DNA of 42,595 bases from CAYRLW01 sp964425215. Lineage in GTDB: Bacteria > Spirochaetota > Spirochaetia > Treponematales > Breznakiellaceae. The notes beneath the pieces are model-generated. The model made no database searches. It had not been told where the DNA came from and saw only the letters and a list, made by a program, of their open reading frames with translations. The stretch spans positions 1 to 42,595 of the forward strand of contig CAYRLW010000030.1 of NCBI GenBank assembly GCA_964425215.1, given 5' to 3'. A program made the position numbers and the translations under genes. Positions 33,030 through 41,231 of this stretch are shown here, piece by piece; within the stretch, counting starts at the first letter, position 1; each line of letters begins with the position of its first letter.

Positions 33030-35794
33030 TCGCTTCCTATGCGTGGAAATTGGTGTCCCGGAATAAACAACGGTCCTTCACCTTTATTTTTGGCCTTGTT
33101 TTATCGATAGGTCTTTTTTCTGGAATTTTATTTTTTATCGATACCATGAGCCGGGGAATGACGGAGAAGGCCCTTGCTCCGGTTACCCTGGATATGGTGG
33201 CCCATACGGTTAAAGCCGACGCGGATACCCTAGCCATGGTTCCAAAAATAGCATCCCTGCGGGGAGTCAGCTCCGTGGAGCCCGTGGTCTCGGCGGATTT
33301 CGCTACGGCGATCGGAACCCCTTCGCTTTCAGGATCCCCGTCAGCAAATTCCTCGGGAAGAATGTTCGCGATTAACCCATCCTATCTGTCGATCTTCAAT
33401 CTATTAAAAATATCCCAAGGGAACTTCCAAGAAAAAGGCGTGGTGATAAGCGAGTCCATGGCGGTGGCCCGGAAACTTGCCCTGGGAGACTCTTTGAGTT
33501 TTTCTTTTACCGGCGTGAAGGGCACCTTTACGTTACCCATTACGGGTATCGTCAATATGGAAAGCGCGTCCGCTCTGTTTTCAACCACCGTGGAAGCCGA
33601 AAATTCTATCGTGTCGGACGTGGCTTTTGTCGATTATCGCTGGTTTAAGCGTACCCTTTTACCGGATCTAACCATGCTTGCCCTAAACCCCGCGACGGTT
33701 ACCCCTCCGGGGGGCGTCTTACTGGATCAACAGCTCCATATAAAAATTGATAGAGCCCATTTGCCCCCCGATCCCGTATCAGCGGCTATCCAAGCGGATG
33801 CTCTACGGAGATCTATTGAACGTCAATATCCGGGGGATCTCAAGGTGGTGGACAATATTTCCGGAAATCTAAGTTCCACCAAGTCGGATGTTCTATCCGC
33901 GAAAATACTCTTTATTTTCTTAGGACTCCCGGGAATTCTTTTGGCCGCCTACTTGTCCGTATTTGTTACCGAATTGTTTGCCGACTCCCGCCGGAGAGAA
34001 ATTAGTCTGCTTCGGACCCGGGGCGCCCGGCCTGGTCAAATTACGGGAATAGTCGCCCTCTCTAATCTCTATCTATCGATTTTCGGTTCCCTAACCGGAA
34101 TTTTTTTAGGACTCCTCTTGATTTCTCTTACCCAAAAAATTCCTCTGGGTACTTTACTATCCGAAAAGGGGATCCTTGTATCGGGAGGTTTTGCCTTTTT
34201 AGTCGGGATAGGGCTGAGTTTTGTGGCGGGGTTTCTGCCGTCCCTGGGGGCCCTACGGCGGGAAGTGTTGGAGGATAGAAAAATAGTAAAACGACGAGCC
34301 AGGGTACCGTTCTGGAAAAGGTCCTACCTCGATTTTCTTTTCATGGGCCTATCCTTAGGGATTCTGGTGGTTACCCAACTGAACGGAGGCCTAAAGCCCA
34401 CGGGAACCGAAGGCCAGGCGGTTCAACTATCCTTTTATATTTTCTTATCACCCCTCTTCGCGTGGATTGGTACAACCTTGTTTACCATTCGAATCGTTAC
34501 GGCATTTATAGAAAATCCAAGGAACGGGTTACCCGGTCTCTTTAAGAGCCTTATGGGCGGGGTGGGAGAAATGTCCGCCCAATCTATGGCTAGACGTTCC
34601 GCTTCTATCGCTCCGGCGGTCACCGTTATCGCCCTAACCCTTTCTTTCGGGATAAGTCTTTTGATATTTCAGCAAACATATAACGCGGAAAAGCGGTTGG
34701 ATTCCCAGTACATAGTGGGGTCGGATATCCGGGTAACTCCCGCGCTCAACACGCCCCAAAAGGCCGATTTCGCTAAAGTCCTCATGGTTCCAGGAGTCGC
34801 TTCGGTAACTCCGGTATATCGGGATACCCAGGCGCTTATCGGTATGGAAAAAAATACCGTCTATGGTATCGATATCGAAAGTTTCCAAAAAACCGCTTAT
34901 CTACCCGATAGTTTTTTTGTGGACGGGAATTCCAATCGAACCTTGGCGGCCCTCCGGGACAAAACCACCGATTACGCTCCCGGTAAAGCTAAGCAGGTGC
35001 TACAGGCCCTGGAACAAACGCCCAACGGGGTTCTTATCTCGGTAGAGCAGGCGCAAAAGTACAACATTCAACTGGGGGACCCGGTACGTATAAAATTGTA
35101 CAACCGGTTTACCAACGAATACAAAAGCGTGGAAGCCCAGGCGGTGGGATTCTTTGTATATTTCCCCACTTCCAGTCAAGATTCGGACTTTATCCTAAAT
35201 AGCACTTTTATGACAGGGGCTATCGGCTTTTCGGCTGTAGATAACTTTTTAATCCGCGTCGATTCTCCGGCCCTTATTTCTGCGGTATCGGAACAATTAA
35301 AAAATAATTTTCAGAACCTAATACCCCTAAGAATACAAAATACGGATACGGTCATTAAAGTAGATTCCAGTTCCCTTACCTCGCTTAACCTGGGCGGGCT
35401 CGCGTTTATGGAACTTCTGTACACCGTTCTGGTGGCCACCATCGGTTTGGCCGTGTTCCTCTACGCATCGGTCAACGAAAGACGTCGAGAATTTGGGACC
35501 ATGCGGGCCTTTGGCGCGGATTTGGGCCATTTACGCCGTATTCTTTTTTCAGAAAGTATGACCATTACCCTGATAAGCCTCCTGATGGGAGTTATCGTGG
35601 GGGGCATCCTTTCGGAATTGCTTGTGGTTCTGCTCTCTTCCCTGTTTACCATACCCCCTCGGGGGGTGGTAGTTCCCGGTTTCCGTATGGAAATCCTTAT
35701 AGCTCTTGTCCTGGGGGGATTACTGGTTAGCACCCTACTCAGCGCTCGGCATTTGGAAAAAATAAAGGTCGTGGAAGCCCTGCGGGAACTGTGA
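33026..35794 (+). CDS. FtsX-type ABC permease with two FtsX domains
   Basis: 922 residues, about 10 membrane segments. An N-terminal segment (about 18-40) is followed by a large extracytoplasmic MacB-type periplasmic domain (to ~285), a first FtsX domain (segments near 290-315, 338-370, 388-410), two further segments (435-490), another anchor (530-550), a second extracytoplasmic domain (555-790), and a last FtsX domain (795-905). The end ARHLEKIKVVEALREL is typical of FtsX/LolC permeases. The double arrangement gives a full transporter in one chain, served by the two ATPases before it. Substrate unknown; lipoprotein or antimicrobial export are usual for the class. Confidence 0.93.
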   Translation: MIASYAWKLVSRNKQRSFTFIFGLVLSIGLFSGILFFIDTMSRGMTEKALAPVTLDMVAHTVKADADTLAMVPKIASLRGVSSVEPVVSADFATAIGTPSLSGSPSANSSGRMFAINPSYLSIFNLLKISQGNFQEKGVVISESMAVARKLALGDSLSFSFTGVKGTFTLPITGIVNMESASALFSTTVEAENSIVSDVAFVDYRWFKRTLLPDLTMLALNPATVTPPGGVLLDQQLHIKIDRAHLPPDPVSAAIQADALRRSIERQYPGDLKVVDNISGNLSSTKSDVLSAKILFIFLGLPGILLAAYLSVFVTELFADSRRREISLLRTRGARPGQITGIVALSNLYLSIFGSLTGIFLGLLLISLTQKIPLGTLLSEKGILVSGGFAFLVGIGLSFVAGFLPSLGALRREVLEDRKIVKRRARVPFWKRSYLDFLFMGLSLGILVVTQLNGGLKPTGTEGQAVQLSFYIFLSPLFAWIGTTLFTIRIVTAFIENPRNGLPGLFKSLMGGVGEMSAQSMARRSASIAPAVTVIALTLSFGISLLIFQQTYNAEKRLDSQYIVGSDIRVTPALNTPQKADFAKVLMVPGVASVTPVYRDTQALIGMEKNTVYGIDIESFQKTAYLPDSFFVDGNSNRTLAALRDKTTDYAPGKAKQVLQALEQTPNGVLISVEQAQKYNIQLGDPVRIKLYNRFTNEYKSVEAQAVGFFVYFPTSSQDSDFILNSTFMTGAIGFSAVDNFLIRVDSPALISAVSEQLKNNFQNLIPLRIQNTDTVIKVDSSSLTSLNLGGLAFMELLYTVLVATIGLAVFLYASVNERRREFGTMRAFGADLGHLRRILFSESMTITLISLLMGVIVGGILSELLVVLLSSLFTIPPRGVVVPGFRMEILIALVLGGLLVSTLLSARHLEKIKVVEALREL

Positions 35795-35822
35795 TAGTGT
35801 TGTAAGCCCTTTTGCTTAAAAT

Positions 35823-35849
35823 GCCCCAAGGTTCGCTGAACCACGGGGC
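35823..35849 (+). repeat. Compound hairpin after the ABC permease gene
   Basis: GCCCC-AA-GGTTC-GCT-GAACC-AC-GGGGC: two stacked 5-bp stems separated by a symmetric internal loop. Only a short T run follows (GTTTCC), so it is at best a weak terminator for the ABC operon. Confidence 0.5.
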
Positions 35850-35872
35850 GTTTCCGGGGTATAGTTTAGAGG

Positions 35873-36039
35873 CTTTTTCAAAACTCTCTGGAGCCTCTTT
35901 CAAAAGTCTGTTACTTTTGAAAGAGGCTTTTGCAGTATTTTTACAATTTCATAATAAATATATATATGATAAAGAATAGTAAAAATACTGCATGTACATC
36001 TAAGGTAACTTTTTCAAAACTCTCTGAGTTTTGAAAAAG
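35873..36039. repeat. Cluster of nested inverted and direct repeats between convergent genes
   Basis: Four signals lie together. (1) GCCTCTTTCAAAAGT (35893-35907) pairs perfectly with 35913-35927 around CTGTT and is followed by TTTT. (2) TGCAGTATTTTTAC (35931-35944) is inverted at 35979-35992. (3) CTTTTTCAAAACTC (36009-36022) pairs with 36026-36039 around TCT. (4) A 17-base direct repeat CTTTTTCAAAACTCTCT occurs at 35873-35889 and 36009-36025. Stem (1) plus its tail recurs at 42528-42586. No gene is seen in 35795-36048. It may be a bidirectional terminator, a REP/MITE-like element, or both. Confidence 0.75.
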
Positions 36040-36048
36040 CCTCCCTCT

Positions 36049-37416
36049 TTAGTTCATTCTAGGCAGGTGTACCGTGAACGTACTGCCCTGACCGAGTTTG
36101 CTGTGGACTGTGATCGTTCCTTCATGCAGGGAGATAATTTCTTTGCAGATAGAAAGTCCCAGACCGCTTCCCCCATCCCTGTCGGTCCGAGCGGCATCTA
36201 CCCGGTAGAACCGGTCAAAAATATGGGGTATATGTTCCTCATCGATACCTATTCCGGTATCGGCAAATAGTATCCGTCCTTCGTCCTCTGAATCCTCCAC
36301 CGAAACATCAATACGTCCCCCGGGCTCGGTGTATCGGATGGCGTTCTGAAGGATATTGGTAACCACTTGACGGAGAGCGGTCGCGTCCCCTCGAACAAAA
36401 ACCGAATTCTTAGCGGAACAGGAAAGGGTAATACGTTTTTCCAAAATTAGACTTTCCATTTCCCGGACTCCATCGACAACCAGATCTTTTATATCTACCT
36501 TTTCAAAACGGTACATCGTCGTACCCTGATCGAGCCTGGCCAGGTACAATAATTTTTCGATAATCGACCTCATCTGCTGTGATTCTTTTAAAACGGTTTT
36601 AATGGTTTGACGGTATTCCTCGGGCCTTCTTTTTTTTCGTAGCGCTAGACTCGATTCCGCTTGAATAACCGCTAAGGGGGTTCTTAATTCATGGGATGCG
36701 TCGGAGGTAAATTGTTTTTGTCGTTTAAAAGCGCTTTCCAACCGTTCGATCATGTTATTGAAAGCCAAAGCCAGCCTGCTAAGCTCATCGGTATTTTCGA
36801 TAGGTATCCTTTGACTAAGATCGTTGGCCCCAATGGTTTCTGCGGTTTTTCGCATCCGTTCCAAGGGGCGTAAAAAACGGGATGTAAGAAATATTCCCCC
36901 CAATCCGGATAGCAGTAACACTCCTAAGGAAATCGTAGACAATATAAAAAAGAAATTGTTCAAAACAACGCTTATTTCTTCCGTGGTTCTTCCTATGACC
37001 AGGAAAGACGAAGCGGAATCCCCATTCAGGGGTACTATATAAAGACGGTAGGCGGTATCGGAGTCTTTAAACGTACGATAGGTCGCAGTTTTAAAGGATT
37101 GGATCGCCTTAAGGAAAGGGATGGCCTTTTTTACTAAGCCAGGGGAGCCCCGTTCTTCCACGGGCTTTCCCGAAGAATCAAACAGGAGGATCAATTGATC
37201 GTATATTTCCACGTCCCCAAGGCTGGGTTTGCCATTTTTATAATCCAAAGACGCTTCTATGGTTTGACTATGGGCTTTTAACGAATCGTCCAAATTTTGG
37301 TAGACCCTTTGGGATAGAAGCAGGTAAGCGGAAATTTGAAAAATAAAAAGCAGAATACTGATCACCAATAAATACCACAGGGTTAGTCTAAATTTAATGC
37401 TTGTATGGTTTATCAT
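36049..37416 (-). CDS. Sensor histidine kinase (second system)
   Basis: 455 residues. Membrane segments at about 12-35 and 158-182 flank the periplasmic sensor region; HAMP follows (SRFLRPLERMRKTAETIGANDLSQ), then H242 in DASHELRTPLAVIQ, N box VTNILQNAIRYTE, G1 DTGIGIDEEH, F box FDRFYRVDAART, G2 GGSGLGLSICKEI. The start overlaps the regulator stop by 4 bases. Architecture and length are close to the kinase at 29633, suggesting paralogous systems. Confidence 0.97.
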   Translation of the reverse strand: MINHTSIKFRLTLWYLLVISILLFIFQISAYLLLSQRVYQNLDDSLKAHSQTIEASLDYKNGKPSLGDVEIYDQLILLFDSSGKPVEERGSPGLVKKAIPFLKAIQSFKTATYRTFKDSDTAYRLYIVPLNGDSASSFLVIGRTTEEISVVLNNFFFILSTISLGVLLLSGLGGIFLTSRFLRPLERMRKTAETIGANDLSQRIPIENTDELSRLALAFNNMIERLESAFKRQKQFTSDASHELRTPLAVIQAESSLALRKKRRPEEYRQTIKTVLKESQQMRSIIEKLLYLARLDQGTTMYRFEKVDIKDLVVDGVREMESLILEKRITLSCSAKNSVFVRGDATALRQVVTNILQNAIRYTEPGGRIDVSVEDSEDEGRILFADTGIGIDEEHIPHIFDRFYRVDAARTDRDGGSGLGLSICKEIISLHEGTITVHSKLGQGSTFTVHLPRMN

Positions 37417-38084
37417 AGTACCTTTAACCGATATCCGGCCCCGCGAATCGTTTGTATGGGATCCCCACCGCCCGCCTGCTGAATCTTTTTCCTCAGACGG
37501 CGAATATACACATCCACCACGTTCGATGAGGTATCAGATTCATAGCTCCAGGCTCGCTCTTCCAGCATCATCCTGGTGATTACCTGTTTTGGATTCTTCA
37601 TAAAATATTCCAAAATGATAAATTCCTTGTTGGTCAATTCTAGGTCCACGTCGTTTACGGTTACTTCCCGGGTTTTACTATCCATCCAAAGGGGACCCAC
37701 TTGCAGAACAGAACTTTCCACGGTTCCTCTCCTTCTTAGAAGAGACCGTATCCGGGCCAGGAGTTCGTTAAACGCGAAGGGCTTTATCAAATAATCGTCC
37801 GCCCCCGCGTCCAAACCCGCGACTCGATCCTCTACGGTATCCTTAGCCGTAAGCATTAAAATTGGGGTATGGATCCGGTCTTCCCGCAATTCCCGACTTA
37901 CCGCCAACCCCGTTTTTTTAGGAAGCATTACGTCTAGAACGATTACATCGAAGGGAATGTTTTTGGCTAAAGAAAGCGCTTCCTTTCCGTCGTAGGCCGA
38001 ATCTACCACGTATCCCTCTTCCGACAGACCTCGATGAATGATGCCGTTTAGTTTTTGTTCATCCTCGACCACTAAAATACGCAT
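37413..38084 (-). CDS. OmpR-family response regulator (second system)
   Basis: 223 residues with GGAGG before the ATG. Phospho-acceptor D51 (VIVLDVMLPKKTG), acidic pair D8/E9, LMLTAKDT, and the Lys in IKPFAFNELLARI. The DNA-binding recognition helix reads SNVVDVYIRRLRKKI, nearly identical to that of the regulator at 28956. Its own promoter carries a TTCAT-N6-TTCAT site, and a matching site faces the divergent PepSY gene, so autoregulation and control of that gene are likely. Confidence 0.97.
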   Translation of the reverse strand: MRILVVEDEQKLNGIIHRGLSEEGYVVDSAYDGKEALSLAKNIPFDVIVLDVMLPKKTGLAVSRELREDRIHTPILMLTAKDTVEDRVAGLDAGADDYLIKPFAFNELLARIRSLLRRRGTVESSVLQVGPLWMDSKTREVTVNDVDLELTNKEFIILEYFMKNPKQVITRMMLEERAWSYESDTSSNVVDVYIRRLRKKIQQAGGGDPIQTIRGAGYRLKVL

Positions 38085-38102
38085 GGTTGTACCTCCAGTG
38101 GT

Positions 38103-38134
38103 AATGTATGAATTCTAGATGAAAGGAACATGAA
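38103..38134 (-). promoter_or_regulatory. TTCAT-repeat promoter of the second response regulator (site 1)
   Basis: Read on the minus strand: TTCAT, GTTCCT, TTCAT (38134 down to 38119), ten bases, then TACATT (38108-38103) as -10. Half-sites are 11 bases apart. The start codon is 34 bases beyond the site. Confidence 0.62.
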
Positions 38135-38173
38135 AATATATTTTGTAAATTTTCACGGGAGGTTTAAACGGGA

Positions 38174-38205
38174 TTCATTTTCCGTTCATGTTCGTCCAGT
38201 AAGCT
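38174..38205 (+). promoter_or_regulatory. TTCAT-repeat promoter of the PepSY gene (site 2)
   Basis: TTCAT (38174-38178), TTTCCG, TTCAT (38185-38189), ten bases, then TAAGCT (38200-38205) as -10. As a 16-base block it agrees with site 1 at 14 of 16 positions. TATAAC at 38205-38210 is an alternative -10. The start codon is 48 bases beyond the site. Confidence 0.62.
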
Positions 38206-38237
38206 ATAACCATCACATACCTATGGAGGGTACGAAC

Positions 38238-38756
38238 ATGAACAGCACGTTCAAAACTAAAATCGGAAAGACCGCGGTATTGTCCGCGACTCTTTTATTC
38301 GTTGCCGGGATTGGGTCTTCGGTTTTTGCCCAAACCAGTCCCGGACAGACAGGACTGGCTTCTCCTCCTGATCCAAAGCCGGCGTATACCAGTTCCATCC
38401 AGATCAAAGGAAACGGAGAGAATACCGAAGAATCGGTGGCCCTAAAGCCCCTGGCAAAAATCGATATCAACCAAGCCCAAAAGGCGGCCCTGGGGGCAAA
38501 CCCTGGTACCACGGTCGTTAAATCCGAATTGGATAACGAAAATGGTTCCCTCGTGTACAGCGTTACCTTGGACAACGGTCTGGATGTCAAGATCGACGCG
38601 GGGACCGCGGCGGTGCTCCACACGGAAAAGGCGGGAGCCGAAAATGATGAGCATAAACATGGTAACACCGAGAATCAGGGGGAGTACGAAAATTCCAAGG
38701 AGAACCGGGGAGACAACGAACAAAATGCTGAGGAAGGCGGTTCTGAAGAAAACTAG
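38238..38756 (+). CDS. Secreted PepSY-domain protein with acidic tail
   Basis: 172 residues from ATG 38238, which has GGAGGG at good distance; upstream in-frame ATGs lie over the operator and are not used. Signal peptide to about residue 32 (GSSVFAQ). One PepSY domain (about 75-125: IDINQAQKAALGANPGTTVVKSELDNENG, then VYSVTLDNGLDVKIDAGTAAVL). The last ~45 residues are very rich in Glu, Asn and His (ENDEHKHGNTEN and on), probably disordered and able to bind cations. Genes of this kind often lie beside CusRS/PhoPQ-like systems and are induced by them, which fits the divergent regulator and the shared operator. Confidence 0.85.
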   Translation: MNSTFKTKIGKTAVLSATLLFVAGIGSSVFAQTSPGQTGLASPPDPKPAYTSSIQIKGNGENTEESVALKPLAKIDINQAQKAALGANPGTTVVKSELDNENGSLVYSVTLDNGLDVKIDAGTAAVLHTEKAGAENDEHKHGNTENQGEYENSKENRGDNEQNAEEGGSEEN

Positions 38757-38785
38757 ATAACAACGACGACCGTAAGGCGGTTACT

Positions 38786-38844
38786 GGGCTCCCGGAACGC
38801 TTGATGCAACTCCTTTAGGAGTTTCAAGTTCCGGGGGCCCTTTT
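38786..38844. terminator. Bidirectional terminator between PepSY and USP genes
   Basis: A long hairpin: outer arms GGGCTCCCGGAAC and GTTCCGGGGGCCC (one G-T pair), inner arms CTTGA/TCAAG and AACTCCT/AGGAGTT. TTTT follows on the plus strand. It separates two convergent genes and overlaps the USP stop codon by 2 bases. Confidence 0.75.
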
Positions 38845-39748
38845 ATGCATCCTGCTTCGTCATGGGGACCATTAAAATCGGCGTATGGAGCGTTTGAACA
38901 AGCCGGGCTCCCACGCTTTCGTCGATGAACGCCAAGGCTCCCCGTTTACCGTGGCTCGCCAGGATGACCAGGTCGCTTTTTTCCCGTTCCGCGATTTTCT
39001 TGATAACCCGAACGGGATCCCCCGTATCGTAAAAGGCGCGGACTTCGTAGCCCTGGGCTTTTAACCCATTGGCCGCCGACTCTAGGGCTCCCTGGGCGGA
39101 GCTTCCCTCCAACTCAAACAGATCCTCCGCGGCCCGGGGAAGTAAACGGGCCGCGGCCCGGCGTTCTACCTTTAGGGTATCGGGGGTCCGCACGACCCGG
39201 ACCAGGTCCAACTCGGCGTCGCAGGGGCCCGCCCATTCCTTGGCCGCCTGGAGGGCCCGCTCCTGGTGGGCATCCTCTCCGGTGGGCACCAGGATCCGTT
39301 GCAGACAGATGATGTCTTCCAGCAATTCGGGTTTTTTAACCAACAGTATGGGTTTTGTGCTTTCAGCGAAAATTCTCTGGGCCACGTTGCCCCGGAATAG
39401 ACGCCGGGTACTGAGGCGTCCATGGACCGAAAGGATGATCAGATCGGCTTTCAATTCCTCTTCGTGGGATCGAATCCCCTGGCTGGGATCCTCCAAGGCT
39501 TCTTCGTGCACGTGTACGCGGATAGGTACCCCCGCGGAAGCGTATTTTTCCGCCAGGCCCCCGAGGTACGCGGTGGCCTCTTCTATGGTACGCAGGTGCC
39601 GCTGTCCGTGTACCGTCCGGGGGGCCCCCGCTTCGATAATGTGCAGAAGGGTTATATCGGCTTCAAAGCGCTGGGCGATAAAAAGACCGTAGGGCAGGAT
39701 CCGTTCCGCCGAGGCACTGCCGTCCAAAGGGAGGAGCAGGTGTTTCAT
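38843..39748 (-). CDS. Tandem universal stress protein
   Basis: 301 residues with two Usp domains. The first (1-145) starts KHLLLPLDGSASAERILPYG and contains LIILSVHGRLSTRRLFRGNVAQRI before ILLVKKPE. The second (150-296) starts ICLQRILVPTGEDAHQERALQAAKEW and ends VILASHGKRGALAFIDESVGARLVQTLHTPILMVP, near the G-2x-G-9x-G(S/T) nucleotide-binding pattern. Usp proteins bind ATP or other ligands and act in stress survival. The start overlaps the mntH stop by 4 bases, so it is co-translated with a metal transporter, suggesting a role tied to that transport. Confidence 0.93.
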   Translation of the reverse strand: MKHLLLPLDGSASAERILPYGLFIAQRFEADITLLHIIEAGAPRTVHGQRHLRTIEEATAYLGGLAEKYASAGVPIRVHVHEEALEDPSQGIRSHEEELKADLIILSVHGRLSTRRLFRGNVAQRIFAESTKPILLVKKPELLEDIICLQRILVPTGEDAHQERALQAAKEWAGPCDAELDLVRVVRTPDTLKVERRAAARLLPRAAEDLFELEGSSAQGALESAANGLKAQGYEVRAFYDTGDPVRVIKKIAEREKSDLVILASHGKRGALAFIDESVGARLVQTLHTPILMVPMTKQDA

Positions 39749-41043
39749 GTTCCGCCTCCAATAAATAACTGAACGATAAGATAAACGTTTAAGGCCAGGA
39801 TAACCGCGGCCACGAAGGACGCGGCCCAGGTTGTACTTCGCTTGTTTGCCAGGGGACCCATAATCTTTTTGTCCCGGGTAAAGAGAATTAACGGAATGAT
39901 GACGAAGGGAAGACCGAAACTGAGGACTACCTGGCTTAACACAAGGGTGCTTGTGGGGTCAAAGCCCAGAATGATCACCAGAAGGGCGGGTAGTATGGTG
40001 ATAAGCCGCCGAAGGACCACCGGGATGTGGCGCTTTAGGAACCCCTGCATAATAATTTGTCCCGCGCTGGTTCCCACGGCGGAAGAGGAAAGCCCGGAGG
40101 CTAACAGCGAAAGGGCAAAAACCCACTGGGAAGCCTTGCCCAGCAGGGGCTCCAGGGTCTTATGGGCTTCCTCGATGCTCGCGATGTTATGGAATCCCAC
40201 CTTGTAAAAGGTAGAGGCGGCCATGATCAACATGGCTCCGTTCACCAGGCTGGCAACCCCCATGGCGACCACCACATCCACTATTTCGTAATGAAAAAGC
40301 TTCTTTAACCGAACCGGATCGGTAACTTTAATTCTGCCCTGGGTAAGGGCCGAATGGAGGAATATGGCGTGGGGCATCACGGTGGCTCCCAAAATTCCCG
40401 CCGCCAGGACCACGCTTTCCGGACCGTTCAAACGGGGAAGCACCAGGTGGTAACCGATATCGGGCCAATCCGGCCGGGCGATGATAATTTCAAAGAGATA
40501 GCTCAGGGCGATGACCGCCACAAAACCCGTGATGATCGCCTCGAAGGGTTTAAAACCGTACCGCTCCAGGCCCAGGATAAGGTACGTAAATATCGCCGTA
40601 AGTATGCCCCCCCAAAAAAGGGGGATTCCCAACAGCATGTTGAACCCCAACGCCGCTCCCAAAAATTCCGCCAAATCCGTAGCGATGGCCACCAGTTCCA
40701 TGAGGATCCACATGCCCATAATGACCGGTCGGGGAAGCTGATCCCTGCAGTGCTCCGCCAGATTTTTACCTGTCCCAATACCCAGCTTGGCCGAAAGGGT
40801 CTGAATAAGCATGGCCATAAGGTTGCTCGCTAGGATTACCCAAATGAGGGTGTAACCGAAGGCCGACCCCGCCTGGATATTGGTGGCAAAATTACCCGGG
40901 TCCACGTAGGCGATACTGGCTATAAACGCGGGTCCAAAGAAGGGGAGAAGTCGTTTTAAAAGATTTTTACTGCCCTTTCCGTCTAAAACCCGTTGGGCCG
41001 AATCCTGGGTTCGGGTGTCGGCGTTTTTTTCATTTTTACCCAT
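39745..41043 (-). CDS. mntH: NRAMP-family divalent metal transporter
   Basis: 432 residues from ATG 41043; the longer open frame to 41139 runs through the promoter. About 11 membrane segments. The NRAMP signatures are present: YVDPGNFATNIQAG in TM1 (metal-binding Asp and Asn) and ATVMPHAIFLHSALTQ in TM6 (metal-binding Met and the conserved His). It should import Mn2+ (possibly Fe2+) with protons. Operon with the Usp gene. No Mn-riboswitch or MntR box could be recognised. Confidence 0.95.
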   Translation of the reverse strand: MGKNEKNADTRTQDSAQRVLDGKGSKNLLKRLLPFFGPAFIASIAYVDPGNFATNIQAGSAFGYTLIWVILASNLMAMLIQTLSAKLGIGTGKNLAEHCRDQLPRPVIMGMWILMELVAIATDLAEFLGAALGFNMLLGIPLFWGGILTAIFTYLILGLERYGFKPFEAIITGFVAVIALSYLFEIIIARPDWPDIGYHLVLPRLNGPESVVLAAGILGATVMPHAIFLHSALTQGRIKVTDPVRLKKLFHYEIVDVVVAMGVASLVNGAMLIMAASTFYKVGFHNIASIEEAHKTLEPLLGKASQWVFALSLLASGLSSSAVGTSAGQIIMQGFLKRHIPVVLRRLITILPALLVIILGFDPTSTLVLSQVVLSFGLPFVIIPLILFTRDKKIMGPLANKRSTTWAASFVAAVILALNVYLIVQLFIGGGT

Positions 41044-41078
41044 GTTCCTAGTGTAGAATCCTCCCCTCCAACACGCAA
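41044..41078 (-). promoter_or_regulatory. Leaderless-type promoter of mntH
   Basis: On the minus strand TTGCGT (41073-41078), 17 bases, TACACT (41050-41055), then 6 bases (AGGAAC) to the ATG. The geometry equals that of the promoter at 6343. AGGA in the 6 bases could serve as a poor Shine-Dalgarno if transcription began further upstream. Confidence 0.5.
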
Positions 41079-41183
41079 GGGTTGGGAGCCCCATGGGAAG
41101 AAAAAAATTTATAAAAAGAGGCGCTTTCAAAAACAACAAACCTTTGAAGGAACGTCAAAAATCGTTAAAAATCGTGTCGCGAT

Positions 41184-41227
41184 GGATGGGTGTTTCGAGG
41201 GATGGGTTTCTCGAGAGATGGGTTGTT
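41184..41227 (+). repeat. Short 16-base tandem repeat
   Basis: GGATGGGTGTTTCGAG (41184-41199) is followed directly by GGATGGGTTTCTCGAG (41200-41215) and a partial third unit, AGATGGGTTGTT. Two differences between the full units. It lies between mntH and the EamA gene. Confidence 0.6.
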
Positions 41228-41231
41228 AAAA

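Noticed and set aside
36009..36039. Plain rho-independent terminator for the second kinase gene
   Set aside because: On the minus strand the stem is followed by GTTACC, not a T tract, so it is listed as part of the repeat cluster instead.
38130..38237. Upstream start for the PepSY protein
   Set aside because: The extension covers the TTCAT operator and -10; ATG 38238 has GGAGGG and a proper signal peptide.
41044..41139. N-terminal extension of MntH by 32 residues
   Set aside because: The extension runs through the -35/-10 region and is not NRAMP-like; ATG 41043 is kept.
41117..41156. Possible degenerate third copy of the hairpin repeat (GGCGCTTTCAAA ... TTTGAAGG)
   Set aside because: The stem is short and imperfect and the CTGTT loop and TTGCAGTATTTTT tail are absent.
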